In this document: in pieces, positions 1 to 8,103 of the stretch
Layout: each line of letters opens with the position of its first letter
Numbering within the stretch: position 1 is the stretch's first letter
Assembly (NCBI RefSeq): GCF_007829955.1
Contig: NZ_VIWX01000004.1
Span: forward strand, 310,001 to 374,000
Length of the DNA: 64,000 nucleotides
Direction: 5' to 3'
Source: Saccharopolyspora dendranthemae
GTDB lineage: Bacteria; Actinomycetota; Actinomycetes; Mycobacteriales; Pseudonocardiaceae
Program-made: the position numbers and the translations under genes
Notes under the pieces: generated by a model
Told to the model about the DNA's origin: nothing
Seen by the model: only the letters and a program-made list of their open reading frames with translations
Databases searched by the model: none

Positions 1-1114
1 CGGCGGGACGCCCGGCATCGTTGAGGATGCGCGCCGCCCGCAGGCGATCCGCTTCGGACACCGGCACCGCGTCGAGCACGGCGTCCCGGATCGACGCGTG
101 CGCGAAGTCCATCCCGGACTCGGCGACGATGTCGCAGCCGCGCAGCACGTCGAGCGCTTCGCCGACCTGCCACCTGGTCGCTGCGGCCAGCGCGGCCACG
201 GATTCCGCGCCCGCTCCCGGGCCGAGGAGCGCCAGCGCGGCGGCGACGTCGAAGACTCGACGCGGTTGTCCGGCCAGCCGGTTGAGCACCGAAGCGGCCA
301 GCACGCCCTTCTCGGCCGCTTCGACCGAGAGGACTCCGGCCGCATCGGGCCCGATCCCGGCGTTGCGGACGTCGTCGAGCAACCGGTGCAGCAGGGACGG
401 GTTGCCGCCCGAGGCTCGCGCGCAGGCGTCGACGAACGAGCTGTCCGGTGGCGCGGAGAACACCGTCGCCACGATGTCGCCGACCTCGTCCCTGGTCAGC
501 GGCGCCAGCTGGATCACGCTGCTCGCGCGCTGCCCGACGATGCGGGAGAGCGCTCTGCGCACGGTGTCGTCGACGTCGTCGCAGCGGTGGCCGAGCAGGA
601 TCAGCAGGGGCAGGTCGGCGGCGCGCCGGAGCAGGAAGTCCAGCCAGCGCAACGAACCCTCGTCGCACCGGTGGGCGTCGTCGACGACGAGCACCAGCGG
701 AGCGCTGGCCATCAGGTTCGCCGCCAGGCTGCGCAGCCCGGACAGCGTCTCGTGGTCGTTGCCGTGCGGAGCCCCGGCTCGCCGTCCTGGGAAGAGCACC
801 CGGACCGCGGAGTCGGAGACGTCGTCGGCGCCGAGCCCCAGCGGTTCGAAGAGCGCCCGCACCGCGTCGTAGCGCAGCGGGGAGGTGACGTCCGGGCAGC
901 TCACGTGCAGAACGGTGCAGGTGCGCGCGTGCTCGTGCCGCGTGACCTCGCTCAGCAGCCGACTCTTGCCGACTCCACCCGGCCCCCGGACGACGACGCA
1001 TCGGGCGCGGCCGGAACGTGCGTCCGCGAGCGCCTCGGCGAGCACGGCGCGCTCACGAGACCGGCCGGCCAAGGGCTGGATCCGGTTCGCGATGCGCTCT
1101 TGGTCACCCCGCAT
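1..1114 (-). CDS. Large ATP-binding LuxR-family (LAL) regulator, N-terminal part
   Basis: The gene runs off the left edge, so only the first 371 residues are present. The translated reading shows a STAND/AAA-type ATPase: Walker A GPGGVGKS at about residues 44-51 and Walker B LVLVVDDAH at about 140-148, followed by winged-helix-like sequence. This is the N-terminal half of LAL regulators, which carry a LuxR HTH at the far C-terminus (outside the window) and activate pathway genes, often in polyketide clusters. I chose the ATG at 1114; upstream is only a weak GGTGAG. The next gene on the same strand is a PAS-LuxR regulator, and a PimM-like site lies about 130 bp before this start. The class is clear; the target pathway cannot be seen. 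Confidence 0.85.
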   Translation of the reverse strand, partial: MRGDQERIANRIQPLAGRSRERAVLAEALADARSGRARCVVVRGPGGVGKSRLLSEVTRHEHARTCTVLHVSCPDVTSPLRYDAVRALFEPLGLGADDVSDSAVRVLFPGRRAGAPHGNDHETLSGLRSLAANLMASAPLVLVVDDAHRCDEGSLRWLDFLLRRAADLPLLILLGHRCDDVDDTVRRALSRIVGQRASSVIQLAPLTRDEVGDIVATVFSAPPDSSFVDACARASGGNPSLLHRLLDDVRNAGIGPDAAGVLSVEAAEKGVLAASVLNRLAGQPRRVFDVAAALALLGPGAGAESVAALAAATRWQVGEALDVLRGCDIVAESGMDFAHASIRDAVLDAVPVSEADRLRAARILNDAGRPA

Positions 1115-1244
1115 CCCAACTCACCCCGACTCACACGTCCTGACCAGGGATTCCCAGCCGCGCTTGCAGGGTGCACCCGCCAGTAGACGAGGGCAGTCCA
1201 CCACCGGCCACCACGGGAGCGCAAGCACTGATCAACTCCGGAAA

Positions 1245-1260
1245 CTAGCGAAATCCCTAG
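1245..1260. promoter_or_regulatory. Candidate PAS-LuxR (PimM-type) binding site
   Basis: CTAGCGAAATCCCTAG is a 16-bp near-palindrome that matches the published PimM consensus CTVGGGAWWTCCCBAG at 15 of 16 positions. It lies 131 bp before the LAL gene and downstream of a gene whose product ends like PimM. I infer that the PAS-LuxR protein activates the LAL gene from here. Confidence 0.6.
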
Positions 1261-1291
1261 TTCCCCTGCGGTAGCCGCGTTCGCGGGTTCG

Positions 1292-1309
1292 CGGTCCGGA
1301 TCCGGACCG
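1292..1309. repeat. 18-bp perfect palindrome
   Basis: CGGTCCGGATCCGGACCG reads the same on both strands. It sits between the PAS-LuxR stop and the LAL start. It could be an operator or part of a hairpin; it has no T-run, so a classical terminator is unlikely. Confidence 0.5.
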
Positions 1310-1366
1310 ACTCACCCACGTCGTCCACATCGGACGATCGCGGCCGTGCCCGCGGTTCGGCTGCGC

Positions 1367-2062
1367 CTACTTCACGTAATCCCGCGGCACGCGCGGAGGC
1401 CAGCTCCCCACGCTCAGCAGGCCGAGGCTGTAGGCGCGGGAGACCAGCGCGGCACGGTTGGGCGCCTTGAGCTTCTTGAGCATCGCGCCGACGTGGTACT
1501 CGACGCCCTGCCGGCTCAGGAACAGCCGGGACGCCAACCGCACCGTCGACTCACCGGTGGCGATGCCTTCGAGGATCCGGGCGTTGAGCTCGGACAGGAC
1601 GCGCTTGCGGTCCGCCACGACCACGTTGGCCCGGTTGCGCTGCTCCGGCGAGAGCAAGACCACGAACTGCGTCAGCTCACCCGAGGACGAGCCGCGCACG
1701 GCGATCCCGGTGATCTCACCCGTGAAGGCGGCCTGCTCAGGGCCGACGCCCACGAAGTACTCCGTGAAGCGCTGGCTCCGGCCCTCGAGCAACCGCTCGA
1801 AGTTCCGGCTGATCGGCTCGCGCACCCCGGGGTGGAGCAGCTCGCCGAGGCTGCGTCCCACCACCGACTCCGGAGGCTGACCGAATTGTTCTACGAACGC
1901 GTCGTTGGCTTGGGTGATCCGCATCTGCAGATCCACGCTCGCCAAGTGAAGACCCGATCGCTCCAGCAGTGACTGGAACACGTCCACGTCGGCGATGTCA
2001 TTTCTCAACTCATCGCCAACCGCTTTGTCGAAGAGGCGAGAATCTGCGGCAACTGTGGGCAT
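1367..2062 (-). CDS. PAS-LuxR transcriptional activator, PimM type
   Basis: A 231-residue regulator with an N-terminal PAS sensor fold (about residues 25-140) and a C-terminal LuxR-type HTH (about 158-222). The HTH reads LASRLFLSRQGVEYHVGAML and the protein ends GSWPPRVPRDYVK, features of the PimM/AmphRIV/NysRIV group that activate polyene macrolide genes in Streptomyces. I chose ATG 2062, with AGAGAGG about ten bases upstream, over an in-frame start at 2128 that would add 22 residues with no homology I can recognise. The next gene on this strand is a LAL regulator, the partnership seen in polyene clusters. Function by family; target genes are inferred. Confidence 0.85.
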   Translation of the reverse strand: MPTVAADSRLFDKAVGDELRNDIADVDVFQSLLERSGLHLASVDLQMRITQANDAFVEQFGQPPESVVGRSLGELLHPGVREPISRNFERLLEGRSQRFTEYFVGVGPEQAAFTGEITGIAVRGSSSGELTQFVVLLSPEQRNRANVVVADRKRVLSELNARILEGIATGESTVRLASRLFLSRQGVEYHVGAMLKKLKAPNRAALVSRAYSLGLLSVGSWPPRVPRDYVK

Positions 2063-2925
2063 TGACGGTGTACCTCTCTCGAATCCCGAGGAATCCCGAC
2101 TGCCGGGAAGATCTGTTTGTCCCCGCACGGAGACACCCCCGATCGTATGAAGCGCGCTCTTATGAGGTCAACGCGGCGAGGAGGTGGCCGCCTAATGTTG
2201 TGGTTCCCGCAACGGACAGTTCGGACATGCAGCGGAATGCCGCGAACGCCACGTCCGTACCCAGCGTGAACAGAACGCCGCTCACCCTCACGGGCTCCCC
2301 ACCTTGCGGCATTCGGACCACCGTCCGGAGAGGGAGGATGGCGCACGCGTGCCACGCAGGTCCCACAGAATCAGCCTCCACGGAGAGCATTCAGTCGGAC
2401 GCATTCCGTGGGGGCGACGCGGACAACTCCGAACACCCTCCGCAATTGCTCAAATGAGCCGATCACCGTTCACGCTCATCTGAGCGACTTCAATTTCCCA
2501 TAATTCACAGAATTACCATATAATCCGCTGCGATCATAAGGGTTCCTTATTGGGTTCAATATATTTTGGCGCTGGGACGAATCGTTGCCTCGCCGTGACA
2601 ACCGGCGACCTCGATCAATTCAGCGCCGTGAACAATCGCGCGGGAAATGATCCCCTTTTCGGCGCCATCGCGAATTGTCGGAACTCGTCACCCGAGAATT
2701 CGCGAGCACGATCATCCGGCCCCCGACCGACTCGATGATGCGCGCTCCCCGCGCTCGCGCCGAGCCCTCGCGCCGTGTTCTAGGGACTTCCCGGCACCTC
2801 GACGCTCCGGCCGCCGGTGCAGGACAGCGTGCGGCTCGCGCCGAGCCCGCCGTGTCGATGCCCACGACCTCGGCCGGTCCGGCCCGCGACGCGGGACCGG
2901 CGGCCAGCCCGATCGATGCGGCGAA
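2063..2925. other. 863-bp gene-poor region with an AT-rich centre
   Basis: No convincing gene is visible; open frames here lack ribosome binding sites and recognisable protein sequence. The stretch from about 2460 to 2720 is clearly poorer in GC than its surroundings. It holds two tandem GCTCANNTGAGC palindromes (2448-2459 and 2474-2485) and a partial PimM-like site at 2780-2795 (CTAGGGACTTCCCGGC, 13 of 16 to consensus). It is probably the extended upstream control region of the PAS-LuxR gene. Confidence 0.5.
2448..2485. promoter_or_regulatory. Tandem palindromic operator-like sites
   Basis: GCTCAAATGAGC (2448-2459) and GCTCATCTGAGC (2474-2485) are two copies of GCTCANNTGAGC with centres 26 bp apart, in an AT-rich stretch about 390 bp upstream of the PAS-LuxR start. 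The repetition suggests cooperative binding of a dimeric regulator. The protein is unknown. Confidence 0.4.
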
Positions 2926-3588
2926 TCAGGTCGCGACCGGGGAATCCCGGTACTTCAGAAGGCCTTCCACACCGAGGAGGAAGGTGTCGCAGACCGGGGC
3001 CGGGTCGGTGAGGCATCCCGCCGCCATCGCACCGTCGCGGAGCATGACGAAGTGCCTCGCCGCCGGTTCCGGATCCGACTCGCCGGTCTCGGCCAGGAGT
3101 TCGGTGACGGTACGCAGGAACCACTGCCGGTGGTCGACGACGGCGACGTGCACCGGGTGGGCCGGATCGGGGTACTCAGCCGCGGCGTTGAGGAACGCGC
3201 ATCCCCGGAACCCCGAGGACCGGATGTCGTCGGCGATCGACTTCGCGACCCCGCGCACGATCGCCCTCGGGGACCCGCCTCGGGCCCGGACCTCGTCGGT
3301 CCGGGCGCGAATCGCACGGTCGGCTTCGGTCAGGTAGGCGACGACCAGGTCGTCCTTGCCCGAGAAGTGCCGGTACAGCGTCGCCCGCGTCACGGACGCC
3401 TCGGAGACGATCCGGTCGACGCCGACGGAGTGAAGCCCTTCGGTGTAGAACAGCCTGCTCGCCGTCTCGAGCAGCCGGGACCGCGCCTCGGACAACTCCT
3501 CACCCACCTCCTGCCGGGCCCTCGACGGCCGTTCCCGCCGGGAACGAGCCTGCACCTCGTCGCGAGGGAGAACGTTCGTTCTTGACAC
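2926..3588 (-). CDS. TetR/AcrR-family repressor
   Basis: A 220-residue TetR regulator. The HTH lies near residues 33-80 and ends ATLYRHFSGKDDLVVAYL, the usual TetR recognition-helix signature; the C-terminal half resembles the TetR_C ligand-binding domain that carries GFRGCAFLNAAAEY. I chose GTG 3588 because GAGGA stands seven bases before it; GTG 3555 is an alternative. It is divergent from a DUF308 membrane protein gene. Two copies of AGAACGNNCGTTCT lie at the 5' end and in the intergenic space, one of them inside the first codons, so it probably represses both itself and its neighbour. Confidence 0.9.
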   Translation of the reverse strand: MSRTNVLPRDEVQARSRRERPSRARQEVGEELSEARSRLLETASRLFYTEGLHSVGVDRIVSEASVTRATLYRHFSGKDDLVVAYLTEADRAIRARTDEVRARGGSPRAIVRGVAKSIADDIRSSGFRGCAFLNAAAEYPDPAHPVHVAVVDHRQWFLRTVTELLAETGESDPEPAARHFVMLRDGAMAAGCLTDPAPVCDTFLLGVEGLLKYRDSPVAT

Positions 3589-3633
3589 TACCGCGTCCTC
3601 GGGCCACGCTTCCACAGAGAGAACGAACGTTCT
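3569..3633. promoter_or_regulatory. Twin TetR operators flanking a promoter
   Basis: AGAACGTTCGTTCT (3569-3582) and AGAACGAACGTTCT (3620-3633) share perfect half-sites AGAACG and CGTTCT. TTGACA at 3582-3587 abuts the first copy and could be the -35 of the rightward DUF308 gene, with the second copy near its transcription start. The likely ligand is the TetR protein encoded alongside. Confidence 0.6.
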
Positions 3634-3669
3634 TTCTTCGGCGCGGTCGCGCCCTCCGAGAGGATCACC

Positions 3670-4224
3670 ATGACCACCCTTGCCCAGCCCACCTCCGCAT
3701 CCACCGCCGGGCGCGCGCCCGCGCTGCGACGCCTCTACTTCGCACGGTTCGGATTCGCCCTGGTCTGGGCCGCGCTCCTGTTCCTCACCGGATCGGCTCT
3801 CGGACCGGTGAGCATCACCCTGCTCGTCCTCTACCCGCTGTTCGACGTCGCGGCGGCGATCGTGGACGCCCGGTCGCCGGGTTCCGGCGGATCGGCTCTG
3901 GGCCTGCGGGTGAACATCGCGATCAGCCTCCTCGCCACCGCCGGGGTGGCCGCCGCCTGCGCTTCCGGTGCGCCGATGGTTCTGCGCGCGTGGGGTGCGT
4001 GGGCGATCGTCTCCGGACTCGTCCAGCTGGCCGTGGCCATCAGCCGCCGCAGGATGGGCGGGCAGCTGCCGATGATCCTCAGCGGCAGCATCTCGGCCGT
4101 GGCCGGGGCCTCGTTCATCACCATGGCGTCCGGGCCGAACCCGTCCCTGGCGAGCGTGGCCGGCTACGCGACCTTCGGCGGCGTCTTCTTCCTCATCTCC
4201 GCGCTGCGCCTCAAGCGCGCCTGA
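3670..4224 (+). CDS. DUF308 (HdeD-like) integral membrane protein
   Basis: A 184-residue protein with about six hydrophobic segments arranged in pairs and a hydrophilic N-terminal tail of some 20 residues, matching the DUF308/HdeD-like family of small membrane proteins. No catalytic motif is visible. HdeD is linked to acid resistance in Escherichia coli, but that role should not be transferred. The gene is divergent from the TetR gene and its promoter is bracketed by that repressor's operators, so it is the probable regulated target. A strong hairpin follows the stop. Confidence 0.8.
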   Translation: MTTLAQPTSASTAGRAPALRRLYFARFGFALVWAALLFLTGSALGPVSITLLVLYPLFDVAAAIVDARSPGSGGSALGLRVNIAISLLATAGVAAACASGAPMVLRAWGAWAIVSGLVQLAVAISRRRMGGQLPMILSGSISAVAGASFITMASGPNPSLASVAGYATFGGVFFLISALRLKRA

Positions 4225-4236
4225 CCGCCGCACGTC

Positions 4237-4266
4237 CTCGTCCCGCTGCGATCGCGGCGGGACGAG
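4237..4266. terminator. Bidirectional terminator hairpin
   Basis: CTCGTCCCGC (4237-4246) pairs perfectly with GCGGGACGAG (4257-4266) over ten base pairs with a ten-base loop. It lies exactly between the stops of the rightward DUF308 gene and the leftward small gene. Confidence 0.7.
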
Positions 4267-4656
4267 TCACCCCTCGACGCCATCGGGCTCCCGCAGGTCC
4301 AAGGCCAGCTGCCCGCCGTCGATCACCGTCAGCGGCGCGAACGGATCGGGGTTGCGCGACAGGCACTTCGTGCAATCGACCGGCGCCGCAACCGCTTCGG
4401 ACTTCCCAGCCAGCGCGAACCCGTCCAACGGCTGGTGACAGGCTGGAGCCGGGAGCTTCAGACCGCCGACCCAGTCACGAAGCTCGACCTCGTGAACGCG
4501 GCGGTTGGCGCCACGCTGCCGAAGGTTTCGGTTGCGGAAGCGCGCGCACTCGCGCTCGGACATCCGCTTGAGCAACAACGAGGTCGGATCCTGACGACGC
4601 TCAATCGCAGTCACGAGAACACGGTGCCCGCTGCCCACCTCCTCCCGGCACCGCAA
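4267..4656 (-). CDS. Small hypothetical protein with CxxC
   Basis: A 129-residue frame with codon usage like its neighbours but no family I recognise. The N-terminal half is rich in Arg and Glu (ERRQDPTSLLLKRMSERE); a cysteine at PAPACHQP and a CTKC pair near residue 97 could bind a metal. The start is uncertain: TTG 4656 opens the frame, and a GTG eight codons on follows GGGAGGAG directly. It lies 41 bp after alkB on the same strand, so co-transcription is possible. It may be a diverged remnant. Confidence 0.4.
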   Translation of the reverse strand: MRCREEVGSGHRVLVTAIERRQDPTSLLLKRMSERECARFRNRNLRQRGANRRVHEVELRDWVGGLKLPAPACHQPLDGFALAGKSEAVAAPVDCTKCLSRNPDPFAPLTVIDGGQLALDLREPDGVEG

Positions 4657-4697
4657 CCCCGGTGAACCCGGTGCTCCATTCGCTGGAAGCTCGGTCC

Positions 4698-5366
4698 TCA
4701 GCCGGTCAGACCTGTGACTCGCATGGTGATGTTGATGCGGCCGGTGTCGAGGCCGCAGCCCGCGGGTGCTGTCCCGGGGTGGACCTTCGGGACACCGTGG
4801 TAGGCGAGGCGGGAAGGTCCGCCGAAGACGAACAGATCGCCGGAGGTCAGGTCGATGTCCTGGTACGGACGGTTCCGGGTCTCGGTGTTGCCGAAGCGGA
4901 ACGTGCAGGTGTCACCGATCGACAGCGACACCACCGGAGCTCGGGAGCGTTCGTCCTTGTCCTGGTGCATCCCCATCCGCGCGGACTCGGCGTAGTAGTT
5001 CACCAGCGCGGTGTCCGGCGTGTAGTCCTCCCCCGCGCGCGGGTCCCCGGCCGCCTGCACGAGCGCTCGCCTGCCCAGGCGGACCATCCAGTCGGGGAAG
5101 GCGAGGACCTGGTTGCCGTTCACGTCGACCGCCGCCCGCGTGTACTCGTAGGGCCGCCAGTGCCAGCCCAGGCACACCGTCTTGACGCTCATCTCGTGGC
5201 CACCGACCTTGGCCCCGCGCATGGGCACCGGACCTCTGGTCCACCGGTGGAACTGCCCGACGATCCAGCGCTGCTGCTCGAGGGTGAGGAAGCCGGGAAC
5301 GTGGTGCGCCCCCTCCGGCAGCGCAGACCCCAGACCCAGCTCGGCGTCGTCGAACAGGCTGTTCAT
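4698..5366 (-). CDS. alkB: AlkB-family 2-oxoglutarate/Fe(II) dioxygenase
   Basis: A 222-residue protein close in length to Escherichia coli AlkB (216). Iron ligands are H134 and D136 in MGMHQDKDE and H190 in RLAYHGVPK; the 2-oxoglutarate-binding motif RINITMR covers R210 to R216, with N212. AlkB removes N1-methyladenine and N3-methylcytosine lesions by oxidative demethylation, releasing formaldehyde. All metal and cofactor residues are present, so it should be active on alkylated nucleic acid; substrate range cannot be told. No Ada gene or Ada box is visible nearby. Confidence 0.92.
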   Translation of the reverse strand: MNSLFDDAELGLGSALPEGAHHVPGFLTLEQQRWIVGQFHRWTRGPVPMRGAKVGGHEMSVKTVCLGWHWRPYEYTRAAVDVNGNQVLAFPDWMVRLGRRALVQAAGDPRAGEDYTPDTALVNYYAESARMGMHQDKDERSRAPVVSLSIGDTCTFRFGNTETRNRPYQDIDLTSGDLFVFGGPSRLAYHGVPKVHPGTAPAGCGLDTGRINITMRVTGLTG

Positions 5367-5595
5367 CGAATGCTCCCCCTCTCCGCAGCGAAAGCCGGGC
5401 GTTCAACTCGACAGTCTCCCCCGAGAGCGTGTGGCGTCGACGCCAGGTGACGCCACACCTGCCCACCACGAACCCCGGATGACGAACGTCCGGCGGGTTC
5501 CCGCACCGAAGAGCACTGCTGCGGGCGGATCCCGGGCTTCGGCGATCGTCTGATCTCCTGGAGCGACGCACTCGCGAGACGGGAAGGACGTCGAG

Positions 5596-5907
5596 GTGCC
5601 TCAGTCCACACCGCCTCCGGATCCCCTCCAACGCCGCTGGCGGCGAGCGCTGTGGTTCGCGTGCTTCGTCCCGATGTGCGCAGGGCTGGTCATCGCCGGT
5701 TTCGCGCACCCCGCGGCATTCCTGCCCGCCGCCGTGCTCTGGTCCGCTGCCTTCGCCTGCGTGCTCCGGATGGAATCCCTCGATCACCGCAGCCGCGCGG
5801 CAGCCGAGGTCGATCCGCGCCGGCAGCTCGCCAAGGCAGGTTGGTTGCTGCTCGCGATCATCTTGATCGTCGTCAGCGCTCTGACCGTGCACGCGGCTTT
5901 CGAATGA
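5596..5907 (+). CDS. Small membrane protein of unknown function
   Basis: A 103-residue protein starting at GTG, preceded by GAAGGACG. It has two hydrophobic segments in the middle (about residues 19-35 and 38-56) and one near the C-terminus (about 80-98), separated by a charged loop. I recognise no family. It lies 126 bp upstream of another small membrane protein gene on the same strand. Confidence 0.6.
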   Translation: MPQSTPPPDPLQRRWRRALWFACFVPMCAGLVIAGFAHPAAFLPAAVLWSAAFACVLRMESLDHRSRAAAEVDPRRQLAKAGWLLLAIILIVVSALTVHAAFE

Positions 5908-6033
5908 CGCCTCGCCTCCGGGGCTGGTGGGGCGAAAGGCCCGTGCGGTGCTCGGTGCCGTGTGCTGCAGTGGTGTGGGGCACGTGAGCGCCGGGATTCC
6001 AGGTGTCGTGCACCAGAAGGCAGGTGTCCGAAC

Positions 6034-6462
6034 ATGTCATCTGAGCGTCGTGCGGGGAGTGCGCCTCCGGTCGGGACCGAGGACGCGCGGACGTTGATGC
6101 CCTGGCGAGTGCTGAGCGCGCTCTTCCTGCTCGCGATGGGCGGGATCCACCTGTTCCTCGTGCTCACCGGCACCGGAGGCCTTCTCGGGGTGTTGTTCGT
6201 GCTGAACGCGGTCGGGTCGATCGCGCTGGCCGTCGCCGTGATCGTCGTTCGTGACCGCTTGGTGCAGGTGAGCGTGCTGGGTCTGCTGTTCGTGCTGGGA
6301 ACGTTGCTGGCGCTGCTGATCGCGCTGAGTCCGCTCTCGCTGTTCGGGATGCGGTCGAGTCTGAGCTACCAGCTGGCACCGACCGCGATCGTCGTCGAGG
6401 CGATCGGTGTCATCGTCCTCGCCGCGACCGTCCTGCTCGCAGCCCGGAAGCGCGCCGGCTGA
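6034..6462 (+). CDS. Four-segment membrane protein of unknown function
   Basis: A 142-residue protein with a hydrophilic first 20 residues, then four hydrophobic segments (LFLLAMGGIHLFLVLTGTGG is the first) and a basic C-terminus (ARKRAG). I chose ATG 6034; AGAAGG lies 13 bases before it, which is a poor spacing. It resembles the many small actinobacterial DoxX-like or unannotated membrane proteins but no diagnostic motif is present. It follows another small membrane protein gene. Confidence 0.6.
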   Translation: MSSERRAGSAPPVGTEDARTLMPWRVLSALFLLAMGGIHLFLVLTGTGGLLGVLFVLNAVGSIALAVAVIVVRDRLVQVSVLGLLFVLGTLLALLIALSPLSLFGMRSSLSYQLAPTAIVVEAIGVIVLAATVLLAARKRAG

Positions 6463-6679
6463 GCCCGGCCCAGCACCAGGCTCTCGACAGCACGGTGCAG
6501 GAAACACCTACGGCCGCAGCTTATCGACCCCCACCCGCTCCCAACGTTCGCTTTCCTACCAGGACAGCGAATGAACGGTGGGAGCGGAGTCAGGCGATGG
6601 TAGTCGAATGTGGCGGTAGTACAACGACTTCCGTTGGTACGGTGCCGGATGGGCCCGCGCGCAACTCACCTCAATATCA

Positions 6680-7096
6680 TCAAAAACTTTGGGGTGAAAC
6701 GAGAAAGGGGTACACGCCTGCGGGTGGGAGGTCGTCGGGCCACACCGTCGTACCTTCGCCAGGCGTATCCCACCAGGTGATGCGACCACGTTCTATGTCC
6801 GATTCCGGGGCATCCCCGTGCGGCTCATGAATCGCCAGCAACGCGTACTCGTAACCGACTGCGCCAGGATCGCTCTGAAGCGGGCCAGTGTAGCCCTCGT
6901 GGGTGTCGTACCAGTAGCCGAACGTCCCTCGCTGTCCGGTTTTTCGGTACACGATGTAGGCGAACTCGCCATCAAGCCATGCTGCCAACACAGTTGCTTC
7001 CAGCTTGCCGCCAGCGCGTTCGGCAAGCCTGCCAAGCGCAGCCAGCGTGCTGTTCAGGACGGCACGTGCCCACTCAGAAGGAGCGTCCTTCGACAT
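6680..7096 (-). CDS. Hypothetical protein in a lower-GC patch
   Basis: A 138-residue soluble protein, rich in aromatic and acidic residues, with motifs such as GQRGTFGYWYDTHEGYTG and a W-D-T-P turn. No known family. It and about 200 bp downstream (6590-6680) have visibly lower GC and less typical codon use than the neighbours, which hints at acquisition by transfer; an accessory immunity-type protein is one possibility, without direct support. The ATG at 7096 is preceded by GGAG in the leader. It stands alone on this strand. Confidence 0.65.
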   Translation of the reverse strand: MSKDAPSEWARAVLNSTLAALGRLAERAGGKLEATVLAAWLDGEFAYIVYRKTGQRGTFGYWYDTHEGYTGPLQSDPGAVGYEYALLAIHEPHGDAPESDIERGRITWWDTPGEGTTVWPDDLPPAGVYPFLVSPQSF

Positions 7097-7384
7097 GCCC
7101 GCTCCTCTCGCTGGGAGAACCTCTGACCCCGCAACCGTACCCCCAAGATCCAGGACTCATCCTTCAAACGGAGAGCCACGCGTACCGAGCGGGTCATCGA
7201 GTGACCCGAACTTCCGCCCCACGCTGCGCGACTGCTTCGAGCGGGCGCAGCACTCGTCCTTCGGCCCGCACACCGCACCCTCTCGACAAAGCGCTCTCCG
7301 GGTTCGAGTCGAAGCGGCTCGATGCCCCGGCGACGACGGGGTGTCGGGGCGCGTTCCCCGGGCGGGCCCCGGCAGACTGGGGCC

Positions 7385-8020
7385 ATGTCTCAACCGCCGC
7401 TGCTGCTGGCGCTCGACCTGACGGGCACGTTCGCGTTCGGCCTCAACGGTGCGCTGACCGCGGTGCGGATGGTGCGGCTGGATCTCGTCGGCGTCCTCAC
7501 GCTGGGCATGATGACGGCGCTCGGCGGCGGGATCCTCCGGGACATCCTCATCGGCTCGCTGCCGCCCGCGACGTTCAGCGATGTGATCTACCTGGGCGTG
7601 GCCGCGGGCGGTGCGCTCGTGGCGTTCTTCATCAGCGTCGAGCTGGAGCGGTTCACCAAGCTGATCACCCTCTTCGACGCGGCGGGTCTGGCGGTGTTCT
7701 GCGTGACCGGTGCCAGCAAGGCACTCGTCTACGGGCTGGGACCCGTGCAGGCCGTCCTCCTCGGAGCGCTCACCGCGGTCGGCGGCGGAACGCTGCGCGA
7801 CATCGCCATCAAGCGGGTTCCCAACGTTCTGACCAGTGATTTCTACGCCGTTCCCGCTCTGGTGGGAGCCGCGCTGACGGTCCTGGCCGTGCGCCTGGAG
7901 GTCTACGGGGTCACGGTCGCGCTCCTCACCGCGGCGGTGGTCTTCGCCATCAGGATGCTCGGCGTCCGCTACAGCCTGCACGTCCCCAGCACCCCGCGCC
8001 GCGAGGAACCGGAGGAGTAG
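7385..8020 (+). CDS. TRIC-family (UPF0126) cation channel-like membrane protein
   Basis: A 211-residue membrane protein with an internal duplication: ALGGGILRDIL in the first half and AVGGGTLRDIA in the second, the glycine-rich hallmark of the UPF0126/TRIC family. Seven hydrophobic segments are expected. Prokaryotic TRIC proteins form trimeric monovalent cation channels. The ATG at 7385 gives the normal family length; an in-frame extension to 7322 adds only basic, low-complexity residues. It is followed by an amidohydrolase gene with no obvious functional tie. Confidence 0.88.
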   Translation: MSQPPLLLALDLTGTFAFGLNGALTAVRMVRLDLVGVLTLGMMTALGGGILRDILIGSLPPATFSDVIYLGVAAGGALVAFFISVELERFTKLITLFDAAGLAVFCVTGASKALVYGLGPVQAVLLGALTAVGGGTLRDIAIKRVPNVLTSDFYAVPALVGAALTVLAVRLEVYGVTVALLTAAVVFAIRMLGVRYSLHVPSTPRREEPEE

Positions 8021-8103
8021 TCGGCCTCTGCGATCCCACCGCCCCGCACTCATCCTGAGATGCGTTCTCCGGACCGCGACCGGTGATGAGGAGGATGATC
8101 GGT

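Noticed and set aside
21..1274. Several open frames on the plus strand opposite the LAL gene
   Set aside because: They are GC-driven shadows; the minus strand has a continuous ATPase sequence with Walker motifs.
2160..2390. 76-residue frame on the minus strand upstream of the PAS-LuxR gene
   Set aside because: No ribosome site, no family, and it overlaps two other equally weak frames; treated as non-coding.
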